Source: Mesaphorura yosii (taxonomy: Eukaryota > Arthropoda > Collembola > Poduromorpha > Tullbergiidae). From it: a stretch of 64,000 nucleotides of DNA. The translations under genes and the position numbers were made by a program. The notes beneath the pieces are model-generated. The model was not told the DNA's origin. It made no database searches and saw nothing but the letters and a program-made list of their open reading frames with translations. Shown one piece after another: positions 14,101 through 27,389 of this stretch. The DNA is taken from NCBI GenBank assembly GCA_009869945.1, contig WIXG01000125.1, positions 1 through 64,000 on the forward strand, in the 5' to 3' direction. How positions within the stretch are numbered: position 1 is the stretch's first letter; each line of letters starts with the position of its first letter.

Positions 14101-17100
14101 ATTTTGGAATTTAAATCTCATTTCTTACTTTTGTAGCATTTATACTCCTTGTTTGATGCATGGTGTCGGTCTTCTGTCATAAGTTTCTCTCTCCTTTTAT
14201 GATCTTGAACAAACGACATCGCACCAGCATCCAGCTCAATGTGGGCGAATGGGCTCAGCTGAACTTCTCTCATCTTTACTTTCTCCAAAAGTTTTGCTGT
14301 TGCGTTGTTTCTCAGGCCGTATTTGCTTCCCACGTCGGCTGTTGGCTCCTGAAATATGGTAATTTGAAAGTGAGTTGTGGAGCAAACAGAAATAATAAGA
14401 CGTATACTTTGTAATCAACTATTTGATATGCTGGTTTCGTTTTTATTAATCTGACTTTTCCTTCCTCTCACTGCCTGCCACCTCCGTTCTGGTTGCCTGC
14501 CTGCCGGTAGAATTGAGTTACGATACAAGAAAACTTTTATTCCTTTAATATAGCTAGTTTCGGGCTTCTGCTCCGGCCCAGTTATCATAAAACCTCAACC
14601 TCAACATTAACAAGTGAGCCTGTACACAGACCCGTGCCTTCATTTCCAGCCAAATGTGTCACTCCATCTTCGCAGCTGACGCAGTAAATACGACCTCGAC
14701 ATCTTGGGCTTAATCAGGCTGACATCTGCTTCATTCGCTGTGTTAATCCATTGAAATTACACGCAAGGTTACACCAGTTTGGGTCTTCGCGACCGAATAC
14801 ACGGCACTACTACAGAGGAAATCTTCCACAGTTTACTTGTTTACTGCAGCAAATTAGCATCTAATGACGGAAGAACATGACAAAAGAGTACACGGAACGC
14901 TTTTCCCCTGCGACCCAGGTTGAAATTGAAACAAAGTTATTAAACTCTAAATACTGCAATTGATATGCCGGTGTGGAATTGGTAAACAGAGACAGGGAGC
15001 AAGTGCATTAATCCTTTTAGTTCCTGATGTGTTGCTCTGTCACGTTCCGCGTTCGCTTGTATGAACTTACAGTTCTAGGCGCTTCACGTGCGCCGTACGT
15101 CGTGCGCGCACACGACGCACGTACGTACAACGCGAATGCGTTTTTGTACTCTGTAGTCTCAGTTCTCAAGCCCATAAACACTCAATTGCATTTTTTATGT
15201 ACAAGCATGCCTGTGCCATGCCCTGTCGTGTATTGACATTTGCAAATGAAATATGATAAGTACATATTGCCATAAATTATGCAAGCAGCCGGAAGATTCT
15301 GTTTAAAGTCGTCATCATGCGGCGGCATTGCTTGATGGAAGTTACTGAACTTTGCATTGCCTCACTCGTCGACGTCTTTAAAAATTAAATGTCAAGGTTA
15401 TGTATGAGTACCAACTCAGGTGCTCAGTCAGGAATGAAAATCAAAATGCGCGCATTCGATCAATTTTTCATTATTATGTATCCAGAATCCAGACTCATAT
15501 TTCATATTTCACAAAAGGCTAATGCATAAAGGTGTGCCTTGAATGGACCAGGAGGAATACAGGAATGCTGGAATATTTTGCCTTTCGCGTGTGATGGCGA
15601 ATAAATTTCCCGACTAATCAAGCACATCTGGCCTCTTGTTTACGGTCTACTTGTTTACAGCCGGCAAACTGTGAACAAGAATCAAGTCAATACGACTTGA
15701 AAACGCGAAGTTCAAGCCGTAAGTTTTTCCTCGGCCAGACAAAGCTGAAATGACACCTCCCGATGCTGGAAGCGAGATTTACGCCAACTTCGTCGTTCTA
15801 TGTACCTTTTAGTTTGATTAATAGCCCAGCCGACCCGAATTTGATAACACATTTTGAAGTGAATGTTGACGCCGTGCGAGTTGCGAGCTGTCGCGCGATG
15901 TGAACGTGAACTCTGAAGTGACAATTAAATTATGAGTGACGGTTTCAAGTGCTTGAAAATAGTTTCGCATGTTTTGTTCCAGTCATCGTCGTATCATGAC
16001 GATGAGCCGAAGATTACATCAAAGTCGCATGCTAAAATGCTGCTTTTGGTGTGACAGAGTCCAGAGTTTGTGAATAAAGTCAACGTCAACGTGATACAGG
16101 ACAGGAGCATGTGGTGGTGGTTGCGTACAACACTCATGTGGTTGCAATTTGTGGCTTTCGCGCACCATGTTTGCAGAGATTAAGCTTATCTCTCCGGATA
16201 ATACACTCGGTAATTACTTGTATTTTTCTCACGCGCGTAACTGCAGCGGTTCGGGAGCCAAGAATGTTATTCATTCGTCTAGTGTTCCATTTCACTGGAA
16301 AATCCGCATCACGCCCCACGATTATCACCTCCGTCATTGAATTGCATCAGCAAGATACGATCTACGACTGAGATCCGCCTTGGCGTCGGCTTGCTTGTGA
16401 TTGGCGAGAAATATTTGAAAGTGCAAGGGTACCCTTGAACTCAGGCGATGGAAATTTTGTGGAACTCATCAAAAACTAAACTTGTAGAAAAATTCCGTTT
16501 TAATTTAAGCAAAGTTCTGCATCAACCAATGACTGGTTAAAGCTCAAGTGCAGTGCAGCCCGTCGATATGCAAAAATTAATAGACTGTAATTTCAACAGT
16601 GCTGGAACAAGTTTAACGAAGAAAAAAATTCTGAATCACTGGTGAATGTCAAGAGGAAGCAATCGCAGTTGAGACTTTGGAAGGCTTCATCAGAGACTTT
16701 GTAATTGGCAATATATCGAAGATCAAGTTCCGAGAATGTCTGAATTAGTTTCGTTCAAATAAGACGGACGTCTTCAAGGTCTCTGGGCCATGAGGTCGAG
16801 ACAATTTAGAACTCGACGCCTACTCTAGTAGAATCACATCGTTGAAGCCATAAGAGTAATAGTAGAATATTTTATTTCGATTAATTGGGAACTGAACCAT
16901 CTGTGGCAAGAAGCGAGCTGAGGCGAAGCATTGTAAAAGCTAGTCCGTCCATCAAAGAAACTTTTTTGCTAGAATCCTGCAGCAAAAGAGACCTGCAGGC
17001 AGGCAACAAGAATCAAGTTCACGCTCAATTGAAGAACTTACGTAAACTGAGAATACGAAGCACCGCAAGCACATGTGTTCAACAGGAAACAAAGGAATTC

Positions 17101-20100
17101 GAAAAGAATTCACTCGCCTCAATGAAGTCGACGAGAAAACTTCTCGAGTGGATGTACACTTGAAACAAGAAACTTTCCACTTTTAAAAATTGTATAATTT
17201 AAAGTGAGGAGTTTAAAAGAAATTAAGGCGGACGGCAGAAGAGTGAAAGTTGAAGAGAGCGGCAGTGAACAAGGGCGAGTGGAAAAGTTTTAATTTTTGT
17301 GGGTTTCCAATATCCCAATGATATCGTGAGTGTTTAATTGATGAGAATTCGGGGAAATGCAAATGTAGTGCATCATCAAGTTTAAGCAGGTGGAAGCATA
17401 TTTTCGTGATCTTGAGAGTTTTGGGTGATGAACACGATGAGACTCGAGATTGAGGCCATGTAGCCAATGTTTGGTGCTAGGAACTCAAGTCCAAGTACAT
17501 GCGGAAAAATTCGCGAGCCAGTAGAGCTATTCTGGATCACGACCAGAGCCAGCCAGCAACAGCAACCCAGCGTAGAAAGACCCTCATAGCCTCATAGCGC
17601 TTTGGAAAGACGCTGGCGTCGTGTTTGGGGTAAGCTCAGACTTTTCTCTGGATTCCCCGTTCGCCGTTTCTAGCCACCTTATCTTAAGTTGGCGAGTCAG
17701 ACGGAAGATTCTCTCATACTTCGTCCGACTTTCAAGAGGTCAACATCAACGGGAACTGAAGCTGATCCAAAACTTCGTTCAAGGTGCACCGCAGCAGCGC
17801 ACTGTGAGTTAGTACAAATTCTGGGATCTTTAGCAAACCATTATTTAGCAAGTTCAGCGAGAATTACGAGATTAGGACATCTAAACTCACGGCTCGAGAC
17901 CGTCAGAGTGTGTCGCATTCCAAATTGTCAATAAAGTAACAGTTGTGTTAAGAAAATGAAGCAGTTTCGCAGCTTGGTGTAAAATCTGGCATCTTTAAAT
18001 AGAAACTGTAAAAACTGAAGGTAAGTTTATTTATTTTTGTCACCTTTTATGTATACATTCAATCTTCATAATAAAAAATACATGAATCCCAAATTACGTA
18101 CCATCAAGCACTTTGGAGCTGCTAAGGTAAACAACGGGCTTCCCAAAATTCACATTCTCCAGAGGCTCGCGCTATCATACCATTCTATAAAGTGCACATT
18201 TGTCTCGTCTTGTGTTGAGTCAAAATTACGCGTAATTAACATGCAACATGCATCTGGAATGCACCTTTTGTCGCTGTTGCACGTATCAAAATTATTTCGG
18301 GCATGGCATCAGAATTTCTTGGCACAAGTCAAATATCAATACACAGTTAATTTGTTTCCGTGATTAAGTACCCACGAACCTCGATTAAAATTACTGTCTT
18401 ATCAAATAGCACTCGCATTAGAGTAGAACAAACAACTAAATGTCGCCACTTGACGATGAATAGATTGAATCGAAGTGAAGTTGCGTATGAGTAACGGACA
18501 AAAGAATTTATGTAAGAGTGAGCGACAGCGACAAGACAACCCACGTTGACGTCACGTAATCGTCTCGTATTGAGCCACATTTGGAGAGCATGTGCCAAAC
18601 AAATGACGTGACGAATTCCTGATTCACTTTTCCGGATTACTGACAGTCTTTTTCATTGACTCAAAACGAAGAGTAGAAGTCTTATAGGAAATGGGATTAC
18701 ATATTTGATTGGATTGCACACTTTGTTTCTAAACTCGGACAACATCGGGCGAGGCCCGAGATGACTTGTTTCTCGTCCCGTTTTTAGATAACGCTTTCAT
18801 TTAAGGAAAATCAATACATGGGTCCACCGTTGTTAAAAAATGATTCAATGCATTCAATTCAATGCAAAAGGGCGTACGCCCCGATTTTGTCAGCGAAATA
18901 GAAAAGGTTTAATCAAGAAACAATGAATAGCAACGCAACAATGCAATCCGAGTTTATTAATGATGCTCACTTCCTGGGCGAGCCGCGAGCTTTGCGTTTT
19001 CGCTTCCTTGAGACGTCATCCTCCACCTGTCTTTTCCTATCTGGAGCAATCTCTTGTGTGCTCACAAAACAAAAAGTCAAGGTTGCGTGTAAAACTTGCT
19101 TTCATTCTGCTCACTGATCACAATTTTGACTTGCTGACATAGTTCCCATTTTTACTTTTTTACTTTGCGCGTAAACTCTTTTCCAGGAAGCGAGAAAGCC
19201 TTAATGAAAATTTCTAAATAACGAAACTTTCGATCATAAATTAACTTTTATGCCGATGATGCGAAAACTCAAACTCGCAGAATGCCTCCAGAGCATTCAT
19301 TCATTTGCAATCAGCAGCCCAAAGTCGATCTTCGTCTTCATCTGGAGCTCGCGCTCGGGGCTGCGTACTGAAGTGGAAGTAATTTACGGCGACGCTAATA
19401 AGATTGGGGATGCAAATTAGGATATCGTTTCGGCTGACTGAACAAATTAATAATATGCATGGTCTCCACGAGGAGGGATGCGGCGGCGTGTACTAAATTA
19501 TTTAATGACTAATGCGAGAAATGTATACCAACTTCCACAGATTGCATAAAAATGATTTATGTGCTCGGCTCGAGAGCGCTTTGGTGCTATTTCAAAGCGG
19601 AGCAAAGTTTGGACCAGTTTTCTTACCGAATGTGCAAATATTTTACTGCTCTGTTGCTCGCTCAGCTGGATAAAGTTTTTGCAATTCGAGACGAGTAACT
19701 GCAGACGCTAGGCCCAGCGTCTAGTAAGAGGCCGCCTGGAGTTATAAAATGCAGGAGCCATTAAAGGAAAGACTCGAACCCATTAAATATGTATTATTGG
19801 GTCGCAATCACAACTTTGTGCTGCAGGAATAAACGAGCATTGATACATAATACACATAATGCACGTAGTATACGGCCGCAATATTTCTTTTTCGGCTTTT
19901 CTCTGCTGACTCAAATTCCGGACCGCCAGAGAGAAAAATAATGGAAACTGCGGAATGCGTTTTCGGAATCTAGGCAAAATACCCCGAATTAATATAAATA
20001 TGAATGCGAAAGTACTTCACTTAATCGAGACGCTCGATCGCATCGCAGGGGGTCTTGTGTTTTAGCATCTCTGCCCGTCTTCAACGCGGACGGCCTGTTT

Positions 20101-21091
20101 GAACTGGCAAAATAGATTTGCCAATGCATTGAACCGATACTTCATTACCATTACTTTTGCTATTCCATGCTGGTTTCTGTCAAAGCGTCATCTTTCCTTA
20201 CCGCGCACCGTGTCGAGTCGTGCTCTGAGAACGTGAAAGCGAGCAAAATCAACAAGGCAGAAGAAAATCGAATGGAATTGACATAGAAAAGGGCAAGGAT
20301 TCTCAACAGAAATTTCATCGACCCGACGCCTGACGCCAATGGGCAAAGAGATTGAAATTTCATCCACTCCGAGGACTCTGCCATGAACTGCATGAGCATT
20401 ATTATTATGAACTTAAAACAAAGGCGTGGTACAACTATTTCCGTTGTGTAACTCCAAAAGTTACGTCTTGCTCCGTCTTGTGCAGCTCGGAGAGTTACGC
20501 GGCCAGTACGTAAACGTAGGTCTAAATGAGTCACAGGCAAAAGATTTAATTCTGTTCATTAAAAAATATTTGCCCAAACTGCCGTCCATTTTAGTTTTAG
20601 TTGAATAGTGCATTGTTACAAAGTCCATCAATTGTCACCATGAAAAGAGCCAACAAAGTGCAGCAGAAGGGGAAGTCGAATGAAAAGGTAACACTAAACT
20701 AATCAAATCTAGTCGAAGGATAAACTTGGAATTTCGCCTGGCGGATGAAGGTCGTGTCGTGATGAATTAATGATTACAATGTGTGGTTTACTTTCATTTC
20801 AAAAGGTCTAATGACAAGTAGCTAGTTCACAAGTTCATGAAATACTTGGAATAAATCCCTAGACCATTTCGTCAAATTCGTCGATTTGTCGATTTCGTGT
20901 TACTAATTGGAATACACAAGTTAACTTAAATAGTCTTCTGAAGCTGGAGACTGGCACTAGAAGTAACCTGAAATTTGACTTCCTCTTAGACAAGTGTGAA
21001 AATTTGTGAGCAGACCACATATAATATAATATTTTTTCAAAGACTGCAACAATAATTTCTGATTCTTTTTAAAATCTACGAATGCAAAATT
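8137..21091. other. Gene-poor stretch, about 13 kb
   Basis: I see no coding exon that I can support on either strand. Open frames up to about 126 codons (for example near 12.8-13.1, 16.9-17.2 and 20.2-20.5 kb) lack domain features and family resemblance. A GC-rich imperfect palindrome lies at 15095-15126. The region lies upstream of the receptor gene that starts at 23240, so 5'UTR exons or enhancers of that gene may be here, but none can be identified by eye. Confidence 0.5.
15095..15126. repeat. GC-rich imperfect palindrome
   Basis: GTACGTCGTGCGC is followed by a near-mirror CACGACGCACGTAC. The CpG-dense patch contrasts with the AT-rich surroundings. Function unknown. Confidence 0.4.
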
Positions 21092-21770
21092 CTACAAGAT
21101 CTTCCCAAAGCTATATTCTACATGCACTCTCAAAGCGGACATATTTGCATTGAATTCCTTTTGCAGCGGACTCAGTTTCTGATGACTTTTATAACCCACT
21201 TTGATGAATTTTTGGTTACTATATCCAGGATTTCCATAAAGACAGTGCCATGATCCGTCAGGCATTACAAATTTGGCCTGTAAAGCTCCGAATAAGCCGC
21301 TCATACGGAAAATGACGCTGTCTTGTCTTCGACCATTGAAAGGTCCGTACAATTTTCCTATAAGACCGTTCGGAAATACGACGCTTTGATATTTAAGACA
21401 TGCTACTTTTTGTATCCCCTGTACTGATCCTTCTGACTTCGTTTCGGTCGACAAATCGGTCGTGCTGTGCCGTCAATAAAACCAACCAAATTGGAATAAG
21501 GTGATCCGGCTATGTATATTGCCTGGAAATTATAGACAGGTCCAGAACAAGTATCTTGCCAAATACACACCCTCCGAGAATTCGTCCAGTGTCCGACGAC
21601 CGGACACAATCCCTGTCAGTTAATATATTCAGCGAAAATGGTTGATGATTAAGTGCTTCTTCATTTCGGAGTCTGCACATGCGCTTGTATTCGAGGAAGT
21701 CAGTCACTGATATCACTTTTAGCAAGCACAATTTTCGTAATTGACTTGTTTTTAAGGGTGACATTTTAGT
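21092..21770 (-). pseudogene. Decayed PIF/Harbinger-type transposase (DDE_Tnp_4)
   Basis: Fragments in different frames match the Harbinger nuclease order. First comes GFIDGTARPICRP with the first catalytic Asp (about 21450-21490). After a frameshift at an AAAAAG run (near 21413), LKYQSVVFPNGLIG and YGPFNGRRQDS follow. Next is LYGNPGYS, where the family has a GDP motif, so the second catalytic Asp is Asn here. Last is VEYSFGKIL carrying the Glu. At least one more frame change lies near 21600, and the C-terminal end is missing after about 21092. Two frameshifts, a lost acidic residue and truncation mean this copy is dead. Terminal repeats were not found. Confidence 0.75.
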
Positions 21771-23099
21771 AAGAAAATGTATCTCTTGTGAAGTGCCGTG
21801 AATCCTGTGTTTGTGATACGTTAGAGGGGTCTACGCAAATACTAGCCGTGTTTCAACTGTATCACGTAACGTCGTGCGTAACGTAAGTCTAAGGAACTCG
21901 ACGTCTACGCTCACGCGTACAGACAGCACAAGTGCCTATTATCAAAATTATTTAATTTGTGCTGTGTTCTTGTGCGTTTTTATGAACTCTTGAGTACCGC
22001 GACAAAGCGAGCAATAGTTTTCCTATTCCTTCTTCTGCCTTGCCTTGTTGACGACGAGGAAGCCCGCGTCGGGCGTCCCACATAATAATGGTAATGGAAT
22101 TTCGATAATGAAGATGAGGCATGAATAAAGACGCTAAAATATTGCCACCGCTTTTTCTTGCCAGCGTAAGTACAAAGAACTTTTTCAAGCAGGGCGTCAG
22201 AACGTGCGCTCCTTTCGACATTGAAGAGCTTGCGAAATAGTGAAAAATAACGAATCTCAATTACTCAGTTCTGCCACTTTCTCTAAAAATGTCCCAAACT
22301 TAATGGAAGTTTCGTGCAAGGAGAACAATGCGAGCGATAATAATTTCTTAATGTCCTGTGTTCTCTTTTAATGGGACAGGCCTTCGACGACGTGATTTAC
22401 TGCCCAGTCAATATATTTTGTTGACACGTTTTCAGCGACGGAGTTGGCCGAATGCACGATTGTCCTCCTGTCTAAATTGACCGCATAATCCGTCGACGGA
22501 GGACTTACTGGGGCACTCCAATTAATTTGAAATGTGTTTCCACTGACATATTCCACTGGCGCTGCAGTATTTTGTTCATATTTCATGATTGCAATGTAGT
22601 AGCCTTATAATTAAGGAAATAAACATATCCAACCACTTGAGGATTACAAATGAAAGTAACACGGCCGAAATATCTGAGCAAAGGCAATAAATTGCAATCT
22701 GACAACTATACCGATGTCATGAAACCATTTTAATCCGGGTTTAATAATGCGAATGGGGCACAATTTTCCAATTTACTGCTCCATTTTTGTTCTGAACAAA
22801 GTGGGAGAAACATGCAAAGAGAAATGATTTATGAATTCAAAGGCAGGAAGCACAAACTTATATTTTGTAACAAAATACAGAACTCTGTGATGTATGTCTG
22901 GTTAAAGTTGATCTTTTATGTCATACAAAGTGTACACATTACATTGGTTTTTGATTGAAAAGCACTAAAATGTGCTCGTTCGGAGGAGTCAAGCGTAAGC
23001 TGTGACTTTGAAACTTGCTCTTCCAAATAATTTTTTGTCGCCAAGTCGCCTCACTGCATTGTGTTGTGAAAGTTAGATGAAAGTAAATGTGCGGTATTA
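21771..23099. other. Intergenic, upstream of the receptor gene
   Basis: No supported gene. A minus-strand open frame of 72 codons at 22586-22368 has coding-like composition and an internal strong GTAAGT, but no recognisable relative. Confidence 0.45.
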
Positions 23100-23117
23100 T
23101 TTTTATCTATTTGTAGG
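23100..23117 (+). other. Candidate 3' splice site of a 5'UTR exon
   Basis: A pyrimidine-rich run ending in TTTGTAG/GTG lies about 120 bases before the receptor ATG. It would allow a spliced 5' leader from an exon further upstream. Inference only. Confidence 0.3.
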
Positions 23118-23239
23118 TGTCTACATCGTTTAGAAACGAATTCCGTGAATCAAGCATCAAATGAATCACCGTTTGACACCCACGCTCTAAATCTCAAACA
23201 CGACAAGAATGTGAAGTTCCTATCACCAAAATCAGCAAC

Positions 23240-26200
23240 ATGACGCAACCAGCAACTCATCGGTGGATACCCGCGGCGGCCATGGACTCATTCATTGCCA
23301 GTGGCGAATCTAGGGAAAAGGATTTGGCCAGCGTCAATGAGTTCTTTGTACCGCTTTCATCACATTTCCAAGACTCAGCCGTGTTTGACACAAACGATCT
23401 CGGCGGCGGTGGAAGCAACAGCTACCTGGCAATGGACGGTCTCAACACAAGCGCAAATTCCGGCCTGGATTATTATCTGGGCGAAGATGGGAACGGCACG
23501 CGAGGCAACATGACTGACGTGCCACAGACAATCCGATTCTCACTTGCTTTTCAAATTGTCATCTACATAATTTATAACACTGTGTTCGTCGCAGCGTTGC
23601 TCGGAAACACGCTCGTGTGCTACGTCGTTTTCAGCAGTCCACGAATGCGGACAGTTACCAATTACCTGATTGGTAAGATTTAATTATACCAGAAATTACC
23701 TGTCTCGCCTTCTTCATTGAATGAAAGAGACTTCAAGAGGCATTTCTGATATCCTGCTTTTATTTTTAGCCAATCTGGCGATTGGAGATTTGTTGATGGC
23801 TCTCCTCTGCGTGCCATTCTCATACATTTCAGTATTACTGCAGTACTGGCCGTTTGGGGAAGTGCTATGTTTGGTGGTAGCTCCGGCTCAGGCGGTGTGC
23901 GTGTTTGTGTCAGCCTACACACTTGTTGCACTAGCAGCGGACAGATACATCGCCATCCTGTATCCTCTGAGACCGAGATTAAGAAGATCCCAGGCCATCA
24001 TCGTCATCTTCCTCGTGTGGACGGTCGCACTCTTGACGGCGGTCCCCATCGCAGTCTACACTAAGCTCAATAACAACGAGATAAACGGGCTGCCGGAATG
24101 CTACGAGGTAACCGAAACAGCTTCCAGCCGTCAGACATAAACCAGATAACTGATCTGGCGCTGCCGCATTGTCCATTAGTAAATTAATTTACAATTCCTG
24201 AGAGGCTCACGCTAAGCCGAGACAATGTCAGATCCTATTCACTCTCGGTATGCAGGTTTTATGCAAAGTATGCAATGTCAAAATTCTGAGAGGGTAAAAA
24301 TGCGTTCACATGTGTAAAGATCAGTCTTCGACGAAGAGGGCCTATGGTCCACATAAATAATGCATCCATCCATTATCGGATCAAGTTCTTGTGCATACAA
24401 GGAAATGCCGAATGCTCCAATAAGTCGCGACTTTTTAAAATGCCACCGAGGCAAAGCTGAAGCTTGATAAATTCACTAGAAACTGTGAACCCTCACTCAG
24501 TCAGTTCTTCGCAAGATCAATGAAATTGGAACATAGTTCTAGGAAATATTTTCCAGAATTTTCAAATGCCTTCGAATAATCTCAAATTGCTATCAACAAA
24601 ATTGCGAAAAACCTTCACTCGATTGAATTGCATGGTTTTTCACCCACTTGCATTTTAAAAGGAAGCCATTTAGTACTCCCTAGTTAGAAAAGGGAATAGA
24701 GCTTAGCCTATTCATACATGTTTTTATATGAAAACAGCTTCGAGCGCTAACGATTTATCTCAATGCGAATCCGACAAAGACTTTCTCTCAAGACGAATAT
24801 GTTTCGGATTTAATAATACGCTGAGTCATTCCTTTGATATAATCACATCTTAACGGTCCCAATTTCGCACGTCCACGCACTGGCAGCTGATTTCGAAGAA
24901 ATTTAGTATTTGTTCATGCAAATTAATAAATTAACATAGTTTGCTCAATGCAAGCAAAGTAATTCAAGACTGAGTTTGTACTTTGTATGCTCCGAATTTA
25001 AAGAAATCGTTCAAGCATGTTGCAAGACGCTAATTCTCTTCAAAGTCACGTTAGCGGCAAATTCTACGTCAATGGCTAGAACTTGAGTCAAAAATAAACA
25101 CTTTGTCTGTCTTTCACCTTGTTTGTACTGACAAGATAAAGTTGAGAACAATAACAAGCCTCTTCGTTCTCGTGCCTGTGATTGACAAGTTTACTTTGGA
25201 TATTTATGGATCGCGTCTTGAGGCATCTCGTGCGTCGAAATTCTGAATATTATAACTGCATGAGTCAGACTTGGAGAGTTACAGAGCGTTCAAGTTCCTC
25301 TCTCGTTCGACCAATAACCCACAGCATTGTTCCCGCCATAAGTAGAATGCATTGTTAAACATGCTCGAAACGAGTGTGATTGACGCGTGCAATTTCTGAG
25401 GCGAAACAAAGTAAAGTTGAATTCTTTCTGGCATCGCTCTCGGGATTCAGAATTATTAACGCGGAAACTTCTAGCATTTTCGTCTTGAATTCAGTTTTTA
25501 CTCTGATTTGTATGCTTCATTTCAGATTTGGCCCAACGACACTCACAAGTTGATCTACAGCTTAATATTAATGATACTTCAGTATTTCTTCCCACTCGCC
25601 GTGTTGATATTCACGTACGCAAGAATTGCGGTCGCTGTTTGGGGAAAGAAGGCGCCCGGAGAAGCGGAGGATGGAAGAGATCAGAGGCTCGCCAAAGCCA
25701 AGAGAAAGGTACGGTGTAAACTAGATTTATTTGTAGTTTGAATGAAGAGTGCATAAATTCACATGAGAAAAGTCATCCGCGCGTCTTCACTCACTCGCTG
25801 ATTGGAGATTATGAATAACGAATGTCAGGGCATTGAGGACATCGCACATCGCTCCATTTGCCCATTTACTTTATTATGACCGAGCTGAGTCACAAAGACA
25901 AAGCTGCAATCGCCGCGAGCACGGAAATATGAAGTGAAAGTGTCAGATTACAATTTTCCTTTTCGACGCAAAAGCGAATTTGGAAATCGAAAATCCAATT
26001 TTGGATGTGATCCATAATATTTTTTTTGACAGCGATGAGATAAACGAAAACAAATCGATAACGTCGACACATTGGATCTCACACTCTCATACAAAAATTG
26101 ATTTCCGGCAAAATTGTTTGAAGGCAATTGAGTTTGTCTGGCCTGCAGCCATCGTTTGTCCTTGTGGTTGCAACGTAATCGGCATTTTCGCACGAGTAAA

Positions 26201-27389
26201 CCTCCGTCCTGGTCCTGATACTGATATGATAAGATTTAAATCCTTTTTTTTATCGAACTGCCAAAAACTTGGAACTTCCAAAAGTTCCAATTCCCAGGCT
26301 TGGCCAAAGCCTAGACGACCTTTAAGCAACTTTTTATTAGGTTCTGAGTCTAATGCGATGATGCAGGGAAGCAGAATCAGGAAGTTGATAAATTTACAAG
26401 TCACGTCACGCCGTAATTAAACACCAAGTTTTTGATTCATAACCAACAACCAAGCTCAGATTTCCATTTTCCTAGTAATTAAGTTTGAAACTCAATTATA
26501 AGCTGTGAGTCTCCTGAAAAGTGCAGGTAAGTTTTTGGCGCCTCGTGAATCGCGGTTGGCTTTTGCTGCCAAAATTAACGCATCAGTATTCAGATTAGGC
26601 TGCAACCTGCAACGGCGTAATCCAGCATTGCGTTCTTTGTATCAGCATTAGCCCATTGGCATTTGGCATTGCTAACGTGTGATTGCTACTAATCAAAGTT
26701 ACTGTTCTTGACATGCCCCTGATTATTATTTTGTGTCTGTTATGTTTATTTTATCACAGACGGTAGTAATGAGCCTGGTCGTTGTTTGCGGATTCACTTT
26801 TGCATGGTTACCGCTGAATCTCCTCAACTTGTGCACTGAACTCCTGCCCTGGATCTTCCATGACCCACCCGCATATGTCATTCATATCTTCTTCGCCAGT
26901 CACTGTCTCGCAATGGCCCACACTGCATATAACCCGATAATTTATGCCTGGATAAATGTCCGGTTCAGAATTGCATTCAAAACTGTCTTTGCCAAAGTCC
27001 ACTGTCCTTGTTTATGTGCATTCTGCCCCGCTTTCCTCAAAGTTGGCTCCACGAGATTCTCTTCCTGCCCCGTCCACAACAACCTCCGTCTCCACTGCAC
27101 CACCACCAACGGAAGAGACTCCATGGGCTACTCAACCACGATCGGAGCCCGCAATGCGATCAACAAAGGACGAATCGCTCGCAACACGACAATGGCAACA
27201 ACACTCAACGGATCGAACGGAACCATTCTCGTCTCTCCAAATGGGTCACTGCATGAGAAAAAGAAAATGCAGGCGAACGGCAACGCCACCGCCAACGATG
27301 GCGGTGCCAGAGAAGAACAGATGAATGGCAGCGGGAGAGTGGAAACAGCCCGACTGCTCCTGAATGGCTCGGCCCCGATTTGGACGTAA
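23240..27389 (+). CDS. RYamide/NPY-like receptor, isoform with proximal last exon (TM6-7 set A)
   Basis: Exons 23240-23672, 23770-24107, 25526-25708 and 26760-27389 join in phase to about 527 residues. The N-terminus is extracellular with NTS, NGT and NMT glycosylation sites. TM1-4 include ANLAIGDLL, LLQYWPFG, a TM3 Cys (GEVLC) and DRYIAI; loop 2 has the partner Cys (LPECYE) followed by IWPND. TM5 ends in the long basic loop KKAPGEAEDGRD, which resembles arthropod RYamide receptors. The last exon continues directly from KRK with TVVMSLVVVCGF, FAWLPLN (TM6), a longer third outer loop with a PP pair, and NPIIYAW (TM7). The tail opens with a cysteine cluster (CPCLCAFCP), a likely palmitoylation site, and later carries NGS/NGT/NAT repeats. 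Both boundaries at 25708 and 26760 are phase 0. It should act as a plasma-membrane neuropeptide receptor; the ligand is inferred from family only. Confidence 0.8.

Noticed and set aside
16885-17163. 92-codon Lys/Ser-rich frame
   Set aside because: Low-complexity and no family resemblance; not supported as a gene.
17500-17950. Possible LTR/gag remnant
   Set aside because: Overlapping open frames looked protein-like, but no terminal repeat, primer site or retroelement motif could be found.
20160-20540. 126-codon minus-strand frame
   Set aside because: No domain or splice context that would make it a gene.
26265-26320. Small hairpins (CTTGGAACTTCC, AGGCTTGGCC) in the receptor intron
   Set aside because: Stems are short and separate; no precursor-like long hairpin and no evidence of function.
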